From the NCBI RefSeq assembly GCF_000022085.1, contig NC_011894.1:894501-958500 (forward strand): a DNA stretch of 64,000 bases, in the 5' to 3' direction. The notes beneath the pieces are model-generated. The model was given only the letters and a program-made list of their open reading frames with translations. It was not told the origin of the DNA and made no database searches. Of the stretch, positions 1-8,541 are shown one piece after another. Source of the DNA: Methylobacterium nodulans ORS 2060 (lineage in GTDB: Bacteria; Pseudomonadota; Alphaproteobacteria; Rhizobiales; Beijerinckiaceae). The position numbers and the translations under genes are program-made. The stretch's first letter is position 1, and the number at the start of each line of letters is the position of its first letter.

Positions 1-408
1 GACGGCGAGCGCCGCCTGCTGGCCGTTCCGCGGCGTCGCCTGGGACCGGAAGCGCGTGGTGCCATAGCCCCGCAGATACGGGATGATCACGCGATAGCCT
101 GCAGCCGCGAGGGCCGGCGCAACGTCGACGTAGCTATGGATGTCGTAGGGCCAGCCGTGGAGCAGCAGGACGGGCGCTCCGGTCGCCGGCCCGGCTTCGG
201 CATAGCCGACGCTGAGGTCTCCCGCATCGATCTGCTTGAGCGCACCGAACGAGGTGTGCGTGCCCGCCTCGATGCTTGGAAGACCAGCGGACGCGCCACG
301 ACCGGAACGCGCGCTGGCTGTTCCGATGAATCCGAGACCGGTCGCCGCAAAAGCTCCCGTCGCTGCTGCGACCAGCCGCCGACGCTGCAGATCGATCGTT
401 TCAGCCAT
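1..408 (-). CDS. Alpha/beta hydrolase with Tat-type signal, partial at window edge
   Basis: Reading leftward, 136 codons are open from an ATG at 408 to the window edge. The start is preceded by a strong ribosome site (AGGAGG-like, 5-6 bases upstream). Residues about 8-35 form a twin-arginine type signal (RRRLVAAATGAFAATG), so the protein is probably exported folded to the periplasm. The mature part begins an alpha/beta hydrolase fold with an oxyanion-loop motif LLLHGWPYD and the strand-helix VIIPYLRGYG, as in epoxide hydrolase and haloalkane dehalogenase relatives. The nucleophile elbow, acid and histidine lie outside the window, so the substrate cannot be named. It points the same way as the DipZ-like gene upstream but is separated by about 150 bases that contain a GGATAC/TGATAC pair. 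Confidence 0.8.
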   Translation of the reverse strand, partial: MAETIDLQRRRLVAAATGAFAATGLGFIGTASARSGRGASAGLPSIEAGTHTSFGALKQIDAGDLSVGYAEAGPATGAPVLLLHGWPYDIHSYVDVAPALAAAGYRVIIPYLRGYGTTRFRSQATPRNGQQAALAV

Positions 409-560
409 GTGCTCCTCCTGACCGTTTCGACGATGTCGGGACAAAGCCAGCGTGGCGTATCGCAATGATGTGCCCGCGCGGGGAAAGTGAAAGCGGATGT
501 AGGCATCTGCCGGTCCGGATACAGGCTGATACAGAGCGGATGGCACCGCGGCGGCCCGCC

Positions 561-2330
561 TCACCCGAAGGTGAAGGCGAACGCCTCGACTCCGGGATCG
601 AGGAAGCGGATCGCGAAGGTGCGCTCCCCGACATCGCCCGTCTGGCGCACGAGCTGGTAGAGCCGAGCCTCCGAGACGACGCCATGGCCGCTGCGGTCGA
701 CATCGGCGCCATGGTCTGCACCCGGCGCTTCGCCGTCCAGCGTCACCACGAAGCGAACCGGCCTCCCGGCTGGGCCGGGGCCGAGCACCAGATGAAGATC
801 CCGTGCCCTGAAGCGATAGGTGATCGCGCCGCCCGCGCGGTTGAGCCCGGCCTGTTCCGGCAGGACGGTCCAGTTGCCGGCGAGACTCCATTCGTTCAAG
901 CGCGGCTGCCCTGACGTGTAGTCCCGCGCGGCGTCCGGCTCGACACCCTCCGGCGAGACGAAATTCTCCGCCTTCGCGTGTCCGAGGTAGGTTTCCCCGG
1001 ACCGGAGACGCCTCAGATCGGGCGCGAGCTCGGCTCCATGGGCGCCCGGCGCGGTCAAGCGCGCGTCGGCGTTCCGATGCCCGGCCGCCTCGGCAAGGAG
1101 GTCCTGGATGACGCGCTCGGATCTCGCGTACTCGCCCTCTCCAAAGTGATGATGCCTGACGCGGCCCTCCGCATCGATGAAATACAAGGCTGGCCAATAG
1201 CTGTTGCGGAACGCGCGCCAGAGCCTGAAGTCGTTATCGACCGCCACGGGATATGAGAGACTGAATTTCTGGATTGCGCTCGATACGTTGTCGAGGTTCC
1301 GCTCGAACGCGAACTCGGGCGCATGAACGCCGATCACGACGAGTCCCTTGTCCCGATAGGTCTCCGCCCAGGCTCGGACAAAGGGGATGGTCCGGATGCA
1401 GTTGATGCACGAGTAGGTCCAGAAGTGGACCAGGACCACCTTGCCGCGGAGCTGGTAGACCGTCTGCGGCCCGCCGTTCAACCACTGGACGGCGCCGTCG
1501 AGGGACGGGAAGCGGCCCTCAACCGGCAGGCGGCTGCGATAGCGCCCGGGCGTCGCATCCGCCGACCGCGCGGCATCGGCATCCTGTACGGCGCCGGTCG
1601 ACGCTGTGGCGCCGCCCAGGCCATCCACGAGCGCTTGTTCGAGCTTGGTCGTTGTCGCGAAGGACAAGCGGGCCAGAAGACCGGTATCGGAGCCGAGCGC
1701 GACGGCGGCGAGGGCTGCCAGCATGGCCAGACCGAGTCCCTGTCGGAGGCGCTCGCCGACCCCGAGCCATCGCTTCATGGCGGCCAGAACCGATCCACCC
1801 GCGAGGGCTGCCACCGCCAGCGAGGTCGCGGCGCCCGCCGCATAGGTGGCGAGAAGCAGAGTCGTCTCCACATCGGCGCCGCGCAGAGCCGCGCCCGTCA
1901 GAACGAGGCCGAGGATCGGTCCCGCACAGGGCGCCCAGAGGAGCCCGGTGGCCATCCCGAGCAGCAGCGAGGACCCCGCAGCGCCGGCGGCCTGCCTTCC
2001 GGCTCGGTCGGACAGGTCACTGCCCAGCCTCACGACAGGAGCGGTGAGAACCGCCGCGGCCCGCCGCGACAGCAGGGTCACGGAAAACAGCGCCAGCAAC
2101 GCCAGGGCCACGGCGCGACCCGCCTCGTTGACATGAACCGCCCAGCTTCCGCCGACGGCGGCCAGCGTTGCGATGCTGGCGAAGGTCGCGACCATCCCGA
2201 TGAGCATCGGCAGCGTGCTCCTGGAAAACGGCTGGTCCGAACGTGCGAAGACGAAGGGCAGGACTGGAAGGATGCAGGGGCTGAGGATGGTCAGCACGCC
2301 GGCCAGATAGGAGATGACGAACAAGGTCAT
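561..2330 (-). CDS. DipZ-like protein: CcdA/DsbD membrane domain fused to thioredoxin-like domain
   Basis: This 589-residue protein combines three parts. Residues about 1-225 are a CcdA/DsbD-type membrane domain with paired cysteine motifs SPCILPVLPF and APCAGPILG, which in this family pass electrons across the inner membrane. Residues about 270-420 are a TlpA-like thioredoxin domain with the redox motif C308-I-N-C311. Residues about 430-589 form a beta-rich C-terminal domain like that of mycobacterial DipZ. The expected job is moving reducing power to periplasmic thiols. An ATG at 2330 fits the first membrane helix and has GGGGAG upstream; an in-frame TTG eight codons earlier is less likely. 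The gene is divergent from a response regulator/kinase pair, which suggests but does not prove control by it. Confidence 0.88.
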   Translation of the reverse strand: MTLFVISYLAGVLTILSPCILPVLPFVFARSDQPFSRSTLPMLIGMVATFASIATLAAVGGSWAVHVNEAGRAVALALLALFSVTLLSRRAAAVLTAPVVRLGSDLSDRAGRQAAGAAGSSLLLGMATGLLWAPCAGPILGLVLTGAALRGADVETTLLLATYAAGAATSLAVAALAGGSVLAAMKRWLGVGERLRQGLGLAMLAALAAVALGSDTGLLARLSFATTTKLEQALVDGLGGATASTGAVQDADAARSADATPGRYRSRLPVEGRFPSLDGAVQWLNGGPQTVYQLRGKVVLVHFWTYSCINCIRTIPFVRAWAETYRDKGLVVIGVHAPEFAFERNLDNVSSAIQKFSLSYPVAVDNDFRLWRAFRNSYWPALYFIDAEGRVRHHHFGEGEYARSERVIQDLLAEAAGHRNADARLTAPGAHGAELAPDLRRLRSGETYLGHAKAENFVSPEGVEPDAARDYTSGQPRLNEWSLAGNWTVLPEQAGLNRAGGAITYRFRARDLHLVLGPGPAGRPVRFVVTLDGEAPGADHGADVDRSGHGVVSEARLYQLVRQTGDVGERTFAIRFLDPGVEAFAFTFG

Positions 2331-2825
2331 GGCTGCTCCCCGGGGCGAGATCAATGCGCGCTCCGCGCCGACTCGCCCTTGAACTCGGCCCGTTCAACCC
2401 ACTGAAAGTGTCTGCCATGTTTTCGGATCGCGGAGATCTGTAACGGCGTGTAGGCGTGCCGACGCCACCGCCATCCCGGGCGAGACGTGATTCCAACGGC
2501 CCAGGCTGCTGACGCAGCGGGTCGTTGACCCAACTCGAATTTTCGACACCAAGCCAAAGGCTTGGCGAAAATCCGAGAACGGAACCAACGGTCATTTTCA
2601 AGGCCCGTTGGTATGATACACCCCGCCCGCGTCTTGCCGGCGGAGGCGCCGCCCTGGGCAGAGGAGACGTCGAGACGGCCGTCGGCATGGATTCTTGATG
2701 GGCTTCGCCGTATCCGCAACAGCCGGATACCCGGATACAAAGAAGGATACGAATTTCTCGTCCCGAGCTGGTTCGATCGGTGCTCCGCACCGCTATCCGG
2801 GGACGACAAGCCGAGGGCCGTCCGG
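2331..2825. promoter_or_regulatory. Divergent intergenic region with a GGATAC repeat cluster
   Basis: About 495 bases separate the DipZ-like gene and the response regulator. No convincing gene is seen. At 2710-2750 lie one inverted (GTATCC, 2710-2715) and three direct copies of GGATAC (2725, 2733, 2745), spaced 8 and 12 bases. Such an array just upstream of an OmpR-type regulator is a candidate for its own binding site. A GGATAC/TGATAC pair at 517-532, upstream of the exported hydrolase, may be a second site. Both are inferences from repeats only. Confidence 0.4.
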
Positions 2826-3566
2826 ATGGACCATGTCGACCATGTTCTGATCGTCGACGACGATCGCGAGATCCGTGAGCTGGTCTCCGGATATCTGAAG
2901 AAGAACGGATTGCGGGTGACCGTCGCCGCGGACGGGCGGCAGATGCGGTCCTTTCTCGACGCCGACCGTGTCGACATCATCGTCCTCGACATCATGCTGC
3001 CCGGGGATGACGGCCTCGTGCTCTGTCGCGAACTGCGCGCCGGCAAGCACAAGACGACGCCCATCGTGCTGCTGACGGCACGAAGCGACGAGACGGACAG
3101 GATCGTCGGCCTCGAGATGGGCGCGGACGACTATCTCGTGAAACCATTCGCAGCGCGCGAGCTGCTCGCCCGGATCAAGGCCGTGCTCCGTCGGACCCGA
3201 ATGCTGCCGCCCAATCTGCAGGTCACCGAGGTCGCCCAGTTGCTGACCTTCGGGGCATGGCAGCTCGATACCACCGCCCGGCATCTGCTCGACGCGACGG
3301 GAACCGTGGTGGCACTGAGCGGCGCGGAATACCGGTTGCTGCGGGTGTTTCTCGACCATCCCCAGCGGGTCCTGTCGCGCGACCAGCTCCTCAACCTCAC
3401 GCAGGGCCGCGAGGCGGAGCTCTTCGACCGGTCCATCGACCTGCTGGTGAGCCGCTTGCGGCAGCGCCTCCGGGACGATGCGCGCGAGCCGACCTACATC
3501 AAGACGGTCCGGAGCGAGGGCTACGTCTTCGCGATGCCGATCACGATCGCGAAGACGCGAAGTTGA
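2826..3566 (+). CDS. OmpR/PhoB-family response regulator
   Basis: A 246-residue two-domain regulator. Residues 1-120 are a receiver domain with the acidic pocket VDDD (11-13), phospho-acceptor D55 in VLDIMLPGDDG and K106 in VKPFAA. Residues about 145-240 are a winged-helix DNA-binding domain (LSGAEYRLLRVF, SRDQLL, VSRLRQRL, YIKTVRSEGYVF). The ATG at 2826 places the receiver domain correctly; the reading frame extends further upstream without domain content. The kinase gene follows after five bases, so the two form an operon. The target is unknown; the divergent DipZ-like gene is the nearest candidate. Confidence 0.93.
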   Translation: MDHVDHVLIVDDDREIRELVSGYLKKNGLRVTVAADGRQMRSFLDADRVDIIVLDIMLPGDDGLVLCRELRAGKHKTTPIVLLTARSDETDRIVGLEMGADDYLVKPFAARELLARIKAVLRRTRMLPPNLQVTEVAQLLTFGAWQLDTTARHLLDATGTVVALSGAEYRLLRVFLDHPQRVLSRDQLLNLTQGREAELFDRSIDLLVSRLRQRLRDDAREPTYIKTVRSEGYVFAMPITIAKTRS

Positions 3567-3571
3567 GCCCA

Positions 3572-4903
3572 ATGGAGACGTTTCGACGAATCCGAGCCTG
3601 GACACGGAGCCTGCGAACCCGGCTGTTCCTGATCCTCCTGGCGGGTTTGGTGGTCGCGCACGGGCTCTCCTTCGCGGTCCTTTTTCTGGAGCGCTATGTC
3701 TCGGCGCGAGCGGTGATGCTGACCACGTTGCAGCGCGATGTCGCGGTATCGATCGCGCTGCTCGACAGGCTGCCGGCTGCCGAGCGGCCGGACTGGATCC
3801 CGATGCTGGATCGGCGGACCTACCGGTACGAGCTCGGCCCCGGCCTGCCGGGGAAGCCGGAGCTCTCCGCCCGGGCAGGCGCCATCGCCGACGAGATTCG
3901 CCAAGCGGTCGGTCCGCGCTTCGCCGTCCGGATCGAAGCCATTCCGGGACATCGTGAGCGGCTCCAGGCGCATGCTGTCCTGAGCGATGGCGCGCCCGTG
4001 ACGATCGACGTCACGCCCGAGCTGATGCCGCTGGCGTTTTGGCTTCCCGCCGTGCTGCTTGCCCAGCTCCTGTTGCTGATCGGATGCATCTGGTTTGCCG
4101 TCCGGCTCGCGATCAGGCCGTTCATGCAGTTCGCCGACGCGGCGAATTCATTCGAGCCGGGCGGGAAACACGCGCGCTTCGCAGAGCGCGGGCCCATCGA
4201 AGTGGTCCGGGCGGCGACGGCCTTCAACGCCATGCAGGATCGGATCGCCCGTCATCTGGACGAGCGCGTCCGGATCCTCGCCGCCATATCGCACGATCTC
4301 CAGACGCCGATCACCCGCATGAAGCTGCGCGCTGAAATGGCGGATGACAGTTCGGAGAGAGAGCTTCTCCTTCGGGATCTCGGTGCGATCGAGGCATTGG
4401 TTCGCGAGGGCATCGCTTATGCGCGCAGTGTCCATGGGGAGGTCGAACAGCCGGCCCGAATCGACATCCGCGCGTTCGTCGAGAGCATCGTGTTCGATTA
4501 CCAGGATTCCGGGCAGGACGTTGCGTCCCTGGCGACGCAAGAGGCGACGGTCGTGACACGCCCGCACGCGCTGCGCCGCATCCTCACCAACCTGATCGAC
4601 AACGCTCTCAAGTTTGCCGGCCGGGCCGAGGTCGACCTGGAGGCAGCCGACGGCAAGATCGTCATCTCGGTCCTCGACAGGGGGCCGGGAATCCCGCCCG
4701 ACAAGCTCGATGCCGTGCTGCAGCCCTTCGTCCGCCTGGAGCAGTCGCGCAACCGCGACACGGGCGGCACCGGCCTCGGTCTTGCCATTGCCCACCAACT
4801 CACGATGGCCATCAATGGATCTCTCAGCTTGCAGAACAGAGAGGGTGGCGGCCTCATGGCCAAGGTGATGTTTCCCTCTGGGAGCGTTAGCCGACCGGTC
4901 TGA
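3572..4903 (+). CDS. Membrane sensor histidine kinase (HAMP, HisKA, HATPase)
   Basis: A 443-residue sensor kinase. A first membrane helix lies at about 18-38 (LFLILLAGLVVAHGLSFAVL), then a periplasmic sensor segment of about 110 residues, then a second helix at about 155-180 and a HAMP domain. The dimerisation domain carries the phospho-accepting histidine H241 in AISHDLQTPITR. The ATP-binding domain has N (NLIDNALKF), G1 (DRGPGIP), F (LQPFVRL) and G2 (GGTGLGLAIA) boxes, all intact. It starts five bases after the response regulator stop. Its last 17 bases overlap the 3' end of the oppositely oriented nitronate monooxygenase gene. The stimulus is not evident. Confidence 0.93.
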   Translation: METFRRIRAWTRSLRTRLFLILLAGLVVAHGLSFAVLFLERYVSARAVMLTTLQRDVAVSIALLDRLPAAERPDWIPMLDRRTYRYELGPGLPGKPELSARAGAIADEIRQAVGPRFAVRIEAIPGHRERLQAHAVLSDGAPVTIDVTPELMPLAFWLPAVLLAQLLLLIGCIWFAVRLAIRPFMQFADAANSFEPGGKHARFAERGPIEVVRAATAFNAMQDRIARHLDERVRILAAISHDLQTPITRMKLRAEMADDSSERELLLRDLGAIEALVREGIAYARSVHGEVEQPARIDIRAFVESIVFDYQDSGQDVASLATQEATVVTRPHALRRILTNLIDNALKFAGRAEVDLEAADGKIVISVLDRGPGIPPDKLDAVLQPFVRLEQSRNRDTGGTGLGLAIAHQLTMAINGSLSLQNREGGGLMAKVMFPSGSVSRPV

Positions 4904-5957
4904 TCCCAATCGCGCCGGCAAGCAGCCGCGTCAGCGCAGCCGCGGACATCGGCCTTGAGAGCGGGAAGGACTGCCCGGCCCAGAGCTGGCTGAAGTCGTC
5001 GCGACCCGCAGCCTCGGCAGCTTTCCGCAGCGGTCCAAGCGCCGTGCCGGCCGTCGGGAAGGCCGGAGCGAGATCGGACAGGGGGCCGAGATCCGCCATC
5101 AGCCGAGTGACCAAGCCTCGCGCCGGCCGGCCGGTGAACAGGTTGGCGATCGCCGTCGGTCTGTCGGGCGCATGGAGCGCCCTGCGATGGATCTCCGAGA
5201 TCTTCGCCTCAGGTGTGAAGAGATCGGCGGTGCCGACCTGCACGGCGGCTGCGCCCAGCGCGAAGGCCGCCTGGACCCCGCGTCGATCGGCGATGCCGCC
5301 GGCGGCGATGACCGGGACGGACACGGCATCGACGACCTGCGGGACGAGCGCGAGGGTGCCGATCTGCTGAGACATGTCTTCCGTCAGAAAGCTGCCGCGA
5401 TGCCCACCCGCCTCCGCTCCCATCGCGATGACGGCGTCGACCCCACGCTCGGCGAGCCAGCGTGCCTCGGCCACAATGGTCGCAGAGGCGAGAACCTTGG
5501 CCCCTGTACGCTTCACCCGATCGAACAGCGCAGCATCGGGCAGCCCGAAATGAAAGCTGACGACCTCGGGCCGATACGCTTCCACGACAGCGCAGGCCGC
5601 GGCATCGAACGGCGTGCGTCCGCTCTGCGCCTTCGGCATTCCCGGGTCGAGACCGGCCTCGGCATAGTACCCGGCGAGACGCGCAAGCCAGGCGGATTGC
5701 CGTGCGGCATCCTCGGCCGGGTTCGCATGGCAGAAGAAGTTGAGATTGATCGGCCTTCGGGTGCCGGCGAGAACCCGGTCCAGGGCCGCCCGGAGATCGA
5801 CCTCCGTGTATTGCGCGCTCGGCAGCGAACCGAGACCGCCGGCCTCACTCACCGCGATGACCATCTCGGGCGTCGTTGCACCCGCCATCGGCACCTGGAT
5901 GACCGGCAGCTCGATGCCGAGGAGATCCAGAAGTCTCGACTGACTGACGCTCGTCAT
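4887..5957 (-). CDS. Nitronate monooxygenase / 2-nitropropane dioxygenase family
   Basis: A 356-residue FMN-dependent TIM-barrel enzyme of the nitronate monooxygenase family, which oxidises alkyl nitronates to carbonyls and nitrite. Family hallmarks are the N-terminal substrate loop PVIQVPMAGATTPEM, the FMN-binding GAEAGGHRG and AAGGIADRRG. I choose the ATG at 5957 because the AAAGGG ribosome site stands six bases before it; an ATG two codons earlier would touch that site. The gene follows the tautomerase by about 60 bases and points the same way, so it probably ends a run with the SDR and tautomerase. Its 3' end overlaps the kinase gene tail to tail. Confidence 0.9.
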   Translation of the reverse strand: MTSVSQSRLLDLLGIELPVIQVPMAGATTPEMVIAVSEAGGLGSLPSAQYTEVDLRAALDRVLAGTRRPINLNFFCHANPAEDAARQSAWLARLAGYYAEAGLDPGMPKAQSGRTPFDAAACAVVEAYRPEVVSFHFGLPDAALFDRVKRTGAKVLASATIVAEARWLAERGVDAVIAMGAEAGGHRGSFLTEDMSQQIGTLALVPQVVDAVSVPVIAAGGIADRRGVQAAFALGAAAVQVGTADLFTPEAKISEIHRRALHAPDRPTAIANLFTGRPARGLVTRLMADLGPLSDLAPAFPTAGTALGPLRKAAEAAGRDDFSQLWAGQSFPLSRPMSAAALTRLLAGAIGIRPVG

Positions 5958-6016
5958 GACCATCCCTTTCGCAAGTCACAGTGGTCGAACTCGCGGATCG
6001 GGCGGTGGATGAGCCT

Positions 6017-6247
6017 TCACCGGGGTCGCCGCTGCTTCCGGAACTCGGCCACCGGCAGGCCGCCCCAGCCCCAGTTCTCCAGCTCGACCTCCTCGATCAC
6101 GACGAAGGTCGAATCGAGGGGCTTGTGCAGAACGTCGAGCAGAAGCTGACTGACACCGGCGATCAGCGACGCCTTCTCCTCAGCCGTCACGGACGAGCGG
6201 CCTGGAGCGGAGCCTTCCCTGGTGACCTGGATGGTGACGATCGGCAT
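6017..6247 (-). CDS. 4-oxalocrotonate tautomerase family protein
   Basis: A 76-residue protein starting MPIVTIQV, so that the catalytic N-terminal proline of the tautomerase superfamily is exposed once Met is removed. The ATG at 6247 is preceded by AGGAGG about six bases upstream; an extra GTG directly in front is not needed. The length is slightly above that of classical 4-oxalocrotonate tautomerase. It lies 21 bases after the SDR gene and 60 before the nitronate monooxygenase, in the same direction. This suggests a small catabolic or detoxification operon, but the substrate is unknown. Confidence 0.85.
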   Translation of the reverse strand: MPIVTIQVTREGSAPGRSSVTAEEKASLIAGVSQLLLDVLHKPLDSTFVVIEEVELENWGWGGLPVAEFRKQRRPR

Positions 6248-6268
6248 CACGGCCTCCTGCAGCTTGCC

Positions 6269-6979
6269 CTAGCGTCCGGCGCTCTGGCCGCCATCGACGT
6301 GCAGGATTTCGCCGGTCACGAAGCCGGCGGAGTCCAGGAACATGATGGCGTCCACGATGTCCTTGATCTCACCCATCTGCTTCATCGGATGGAGCGCGGC
6401 CAGGAACTCGTGGGCCTGCGGTGAATGCATCGGTGTCTTGATGATACCGGGAGCGACGGCGTTCACGCGGATGCCCTTCGTGGCGTACTCGATCGCCAGG
6501 GCCTTGGTTGCCGAGTTGATGCCGCCCTTGGTGAGATTGGCGAGCACGGTCGGCACGCTGCTGGTTGCCTGATCGACGAGGCTCGTCGTGATGCTGACGA
6601 TGTGGCCGGAACCCTGCTTCAGCATCTCGGCCGCGACCCGCTGCGTGATGTAGAAGAAGCCGGCGAGGTTGGTCGCGATCTTGCTCTCGAAGTCCTCCGC
6701 CGTGTACTCGGTGAACGGCTTGGCGATGAAGATACCGGCGTTGTTGACGAGCGTGTCGATCCGTCCGAAGCGAGAGATCGCCTCCCGGGTCACGGCCTCG
6801 GCGGTCTCCGGATCGCCGATGTCGCCACGGACCGCCACGATATCGGGGTCGCCGGTCTGCTGGATCGAGCGAGACGTGGCAATGACGCGGTAGTCGCGAT
6901 TCCGAAACGCCGTGACCAGACCGGCTCCGATACCTTGCGACGCGCCTGTGACGATCGCGACTTTCCGATCGGTGCTCAT
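6269..6979 (-). CDS. SDR-family oxidoreductase lacking the catalytic tyrosine
   Basis: A 236-residue classical short-chain dehydrogenase fold. The cofactor motif TGASQGIG is near the N terminus, NNAG follows at about 84, and the C terminus has the usual VNAVAPGIIKTPM and GGQSAGR. The active-site stretch reads SITTSLVDQ then VLANLTKGG: the lysine of YxxxK is present, but the tyrosine position is alanine (codon GCC). Either the protein uses another proton relay or it is not a normal dehydrogenase. The ATG at 6979 has GGGAGA eight bases upstream; an ATG six codons earlier is the alternative. It is first in a run with tautomerase and nitronate monooxygenase. Confidence 0.88.
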   Translation of the reverse strand: MSTDRKVAIVTGASQGIGAGLVTAFRNRDYRVIATSRSIQQTGDPDIVAVRGDIGDPETAEAVTREAISRFGRIDTLVNNAGIFIAKPFTEYTAEDFESKIATNLAGFFYITQRVAAEMLKQGSGHIVSITTSLVDQATSSVPTVLANLTKGGINSATKALAIEYATKGIRVNAVAPGIIKTPMHSPQAHEFLAALHPMKQMGEIKDIVDAIMFLDSAGFVTGEILHVDGGQSAGR

Positions 6980-7129
6980 AGGGTGATCTCCCGTCATTCT
7001 CTCGGCCGCCCGATTGCGGCTGGCAGACCGTCTTGGTCTGCGGGAATGATCTTGAGGCCCTGGCGAAAGAACTGAATGGCCGCTGTTCGGCAGGCATTCT
7101 TGCGGCAGCCGGAAGAGTGGCCGCGTCGG

Positions 7130-8065
7130 TCAGGGGGTCGGCGCAACCGCCTCGGCGGACAGCCTGGCGAACTCCGCGCGCAGGCGGGGAGCCGCGAAGT
7201 CGATGAAGGCGCGCACCTTGGGGACGGACATGCGCCCTTGCGGCATGAGAAGATTGACCGGCATGGCCGGCGGCTCGGCATCCCGCAGCAGCCGCTGCAA
7301 CGACCCGTCATGGACGCGCTCGGCCACGTGGTAGGTGTACAGCCGCGTCACGCCGAGCCCGCCGACCGCCGCGCCGAGCGCCGCACGCACGCTGTTGACC
7401 ACCAGGCGCGGCTTGAAATGGATCGACCGACCGATCGGGCTTCCCGCTGCAGGCGGAAACACCCAGGCATCCTGCCCAAAATGTGCGGTGGTCACGATGC
7501 GATGTTTGGCGAGGTCGCTCGGCTGCTCGATCCGCGGATGCATGGCGAGATAGCGCGGAGACGCGACGACGACACGCTTCACGCCGCCACCGACGCGCAC
7601 GGCCACCATGGAGGAGTCCGGCAGCTCGGCGACGCGCAGTGCGACATCGATCCCTTCCTCGACCAGATTGGCGTTTCGGTCGAGCAGGAGGAGATTGACC
7701 GATACGGTCGGGAAAGCTTCGAGAAAGGCATCGACGATGGGGCGCAGGATCTCCTCGCCGCTGATCGGGGGCGCCGTGATGGTCAAGGTCCCCCGCGGCG
7801 CGGCTTGCTCGCCCGCGGCGACCATCTCGGCCTCCTGCAGATCGACGAGAACACGGCGGCAGGCGGCCGCATAGCGCTCACCGATCTCGCTCAGCTTGAT
7901 GGCGCGGGTGGTGCGGTGAAGCAGAGGAGCGCCGACCTGCCGCTCGAGGAACGCAATGGCCCTGCTGACCGCTGCGGGCGATCGGCCGAGCAGCCGCCCC
8001 GCCCCGGCGAGACTCCCCTCATCCAGGGCGGCGACGAAGACCCTCATGGCATCGATCCGATCCAT
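7130..8065 (-). CDS. LysR-family transcriptional regulator
   Basis: A 311-residue regulator. Residues about 1-60 carry the winged helix-turn-helix of LysR proteins (FVAALDEGSLAGAGRLLG, SPAAVSRAIAFLE, LLHRTTR). Residues about 90-300 form the substrate-binding domain (RGTLTITAPP, LRVAELPDSS, ASPRYL). It most resembles the CrgA/DsdC-like group that often controls nearby oxidoreductases. It lies upstream of and in the same direction as the SDR gene, about 150 bases away. That is unlike the usual divergent layout, so the link to those genes is only suggested by proximity. Confidence 0.92.
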   Translation of the reverse strand: MDRIDAMRVFVAALDEGSLAGAGRLLGRSPAAVSRAIAFLERQVGAPLLHRTTRAIKLSEIGERYAAACRRVLVDLQEAEMVAAGEQAAPRGTLTITAPPISGEEILRPIVDAFLEAFPTVSVNLLLLDRNANLVEEGIDVALRVAELPDSSMVAVRVGGGVKRVVVASPRYLAMHPRIEQPSDLAKHRIVTTAHFGQDAWVFPPAAGSPIGRSIHFKPRLVVNSVRAALGAAVGGLGVTRLYTYHVAERVHDGSLQRLLRDAEPPAMPVNLLMPQGRMSVPKVRAFIDFAAPRLRAEFARLSAEAVAPTP

Positions 8066-8292
8066 GCAGCATCAACCGCCTCGCGGGACGCCCAAGTTCG
8101 GATAGTTCCCGCCTTCGTTCAAGCGCGGTCGATGGCGAGGATGGCCTCGGCGAAGGCCACGGATGCCCGACCGTCGTCACTCCTCCGGCCCATCCGAAGT
8201 GACACCGCATCAGCCGTAATCGCCGCTCGATCCGTAGGAGCTGCTGATAACCTGAGGGCCTAAGTCCGAAGAAATTTCAAAGGGAGAGCCCA

Positions 8293-8541
8293 ATGGGTAG
8301 CTATCGCGGCATGACGCTGGGCCTGATCATCACCTTGGCCACGGCGTCAGCGTCCCTGGCGCAAACGGCCGTGCCTGCATCCAGCTCCGCACTCGCGCCG
8401 CCGAAAACGCCGTCCAAGGACGAGTCGACAGGAACGACGCCTGTCCAAGCTGCTTCCAAACGGCACGAGCTCACCCTGACCAAGGCCCGCGTCCCGGAGA
8501 TGCGACCCGTTACGAACATTTGCATCGGGTGCAACCCATAG
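8293..8541 (+). CDS. Small secreted protein, function unknown
   Basis: An 82-residue protein with a clear signal peptide (GMTLGLIITLATASASLAQ, cleavage probably after ASA or LAQ). It is followed by a Pro/Ser/Thr-rich, charged mature part of about 60 residues ending in a CIGC pair. A strong ribosome site (AAAGGGAGA) stands just upstream of the ATG. The paired cysteines could form a disulphide or bind a metal or cofactor. No family is recognised. It is divergent from the LysR gene, with about 230 bases between. Confidence 0.6.
   Translation: MGSYRGMTLGLIITLATASASLAQTAVPASSSALAPPKTPSKDESTGTTPVQAASKRHELTLTKARVPEMRPVTNICIGCNP

Noticed and set aside
87..506. 139-codon minus-strand frame over the first 500 bases
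   Set aside because: It is Ser/Arg-rich without domain content and runs over the hydrolase gene in another frame; the hydrolase has a ribosome site, Tat signal and fold motifs.
1323..2405. 360-codon plus-strand frame antisense to the DipZ-like gene
   Set aside because: Gln/Arg/Gly-rich shadow without hydrophobic core or motifs; the opposite strand has CcdA and CXXC motifs.
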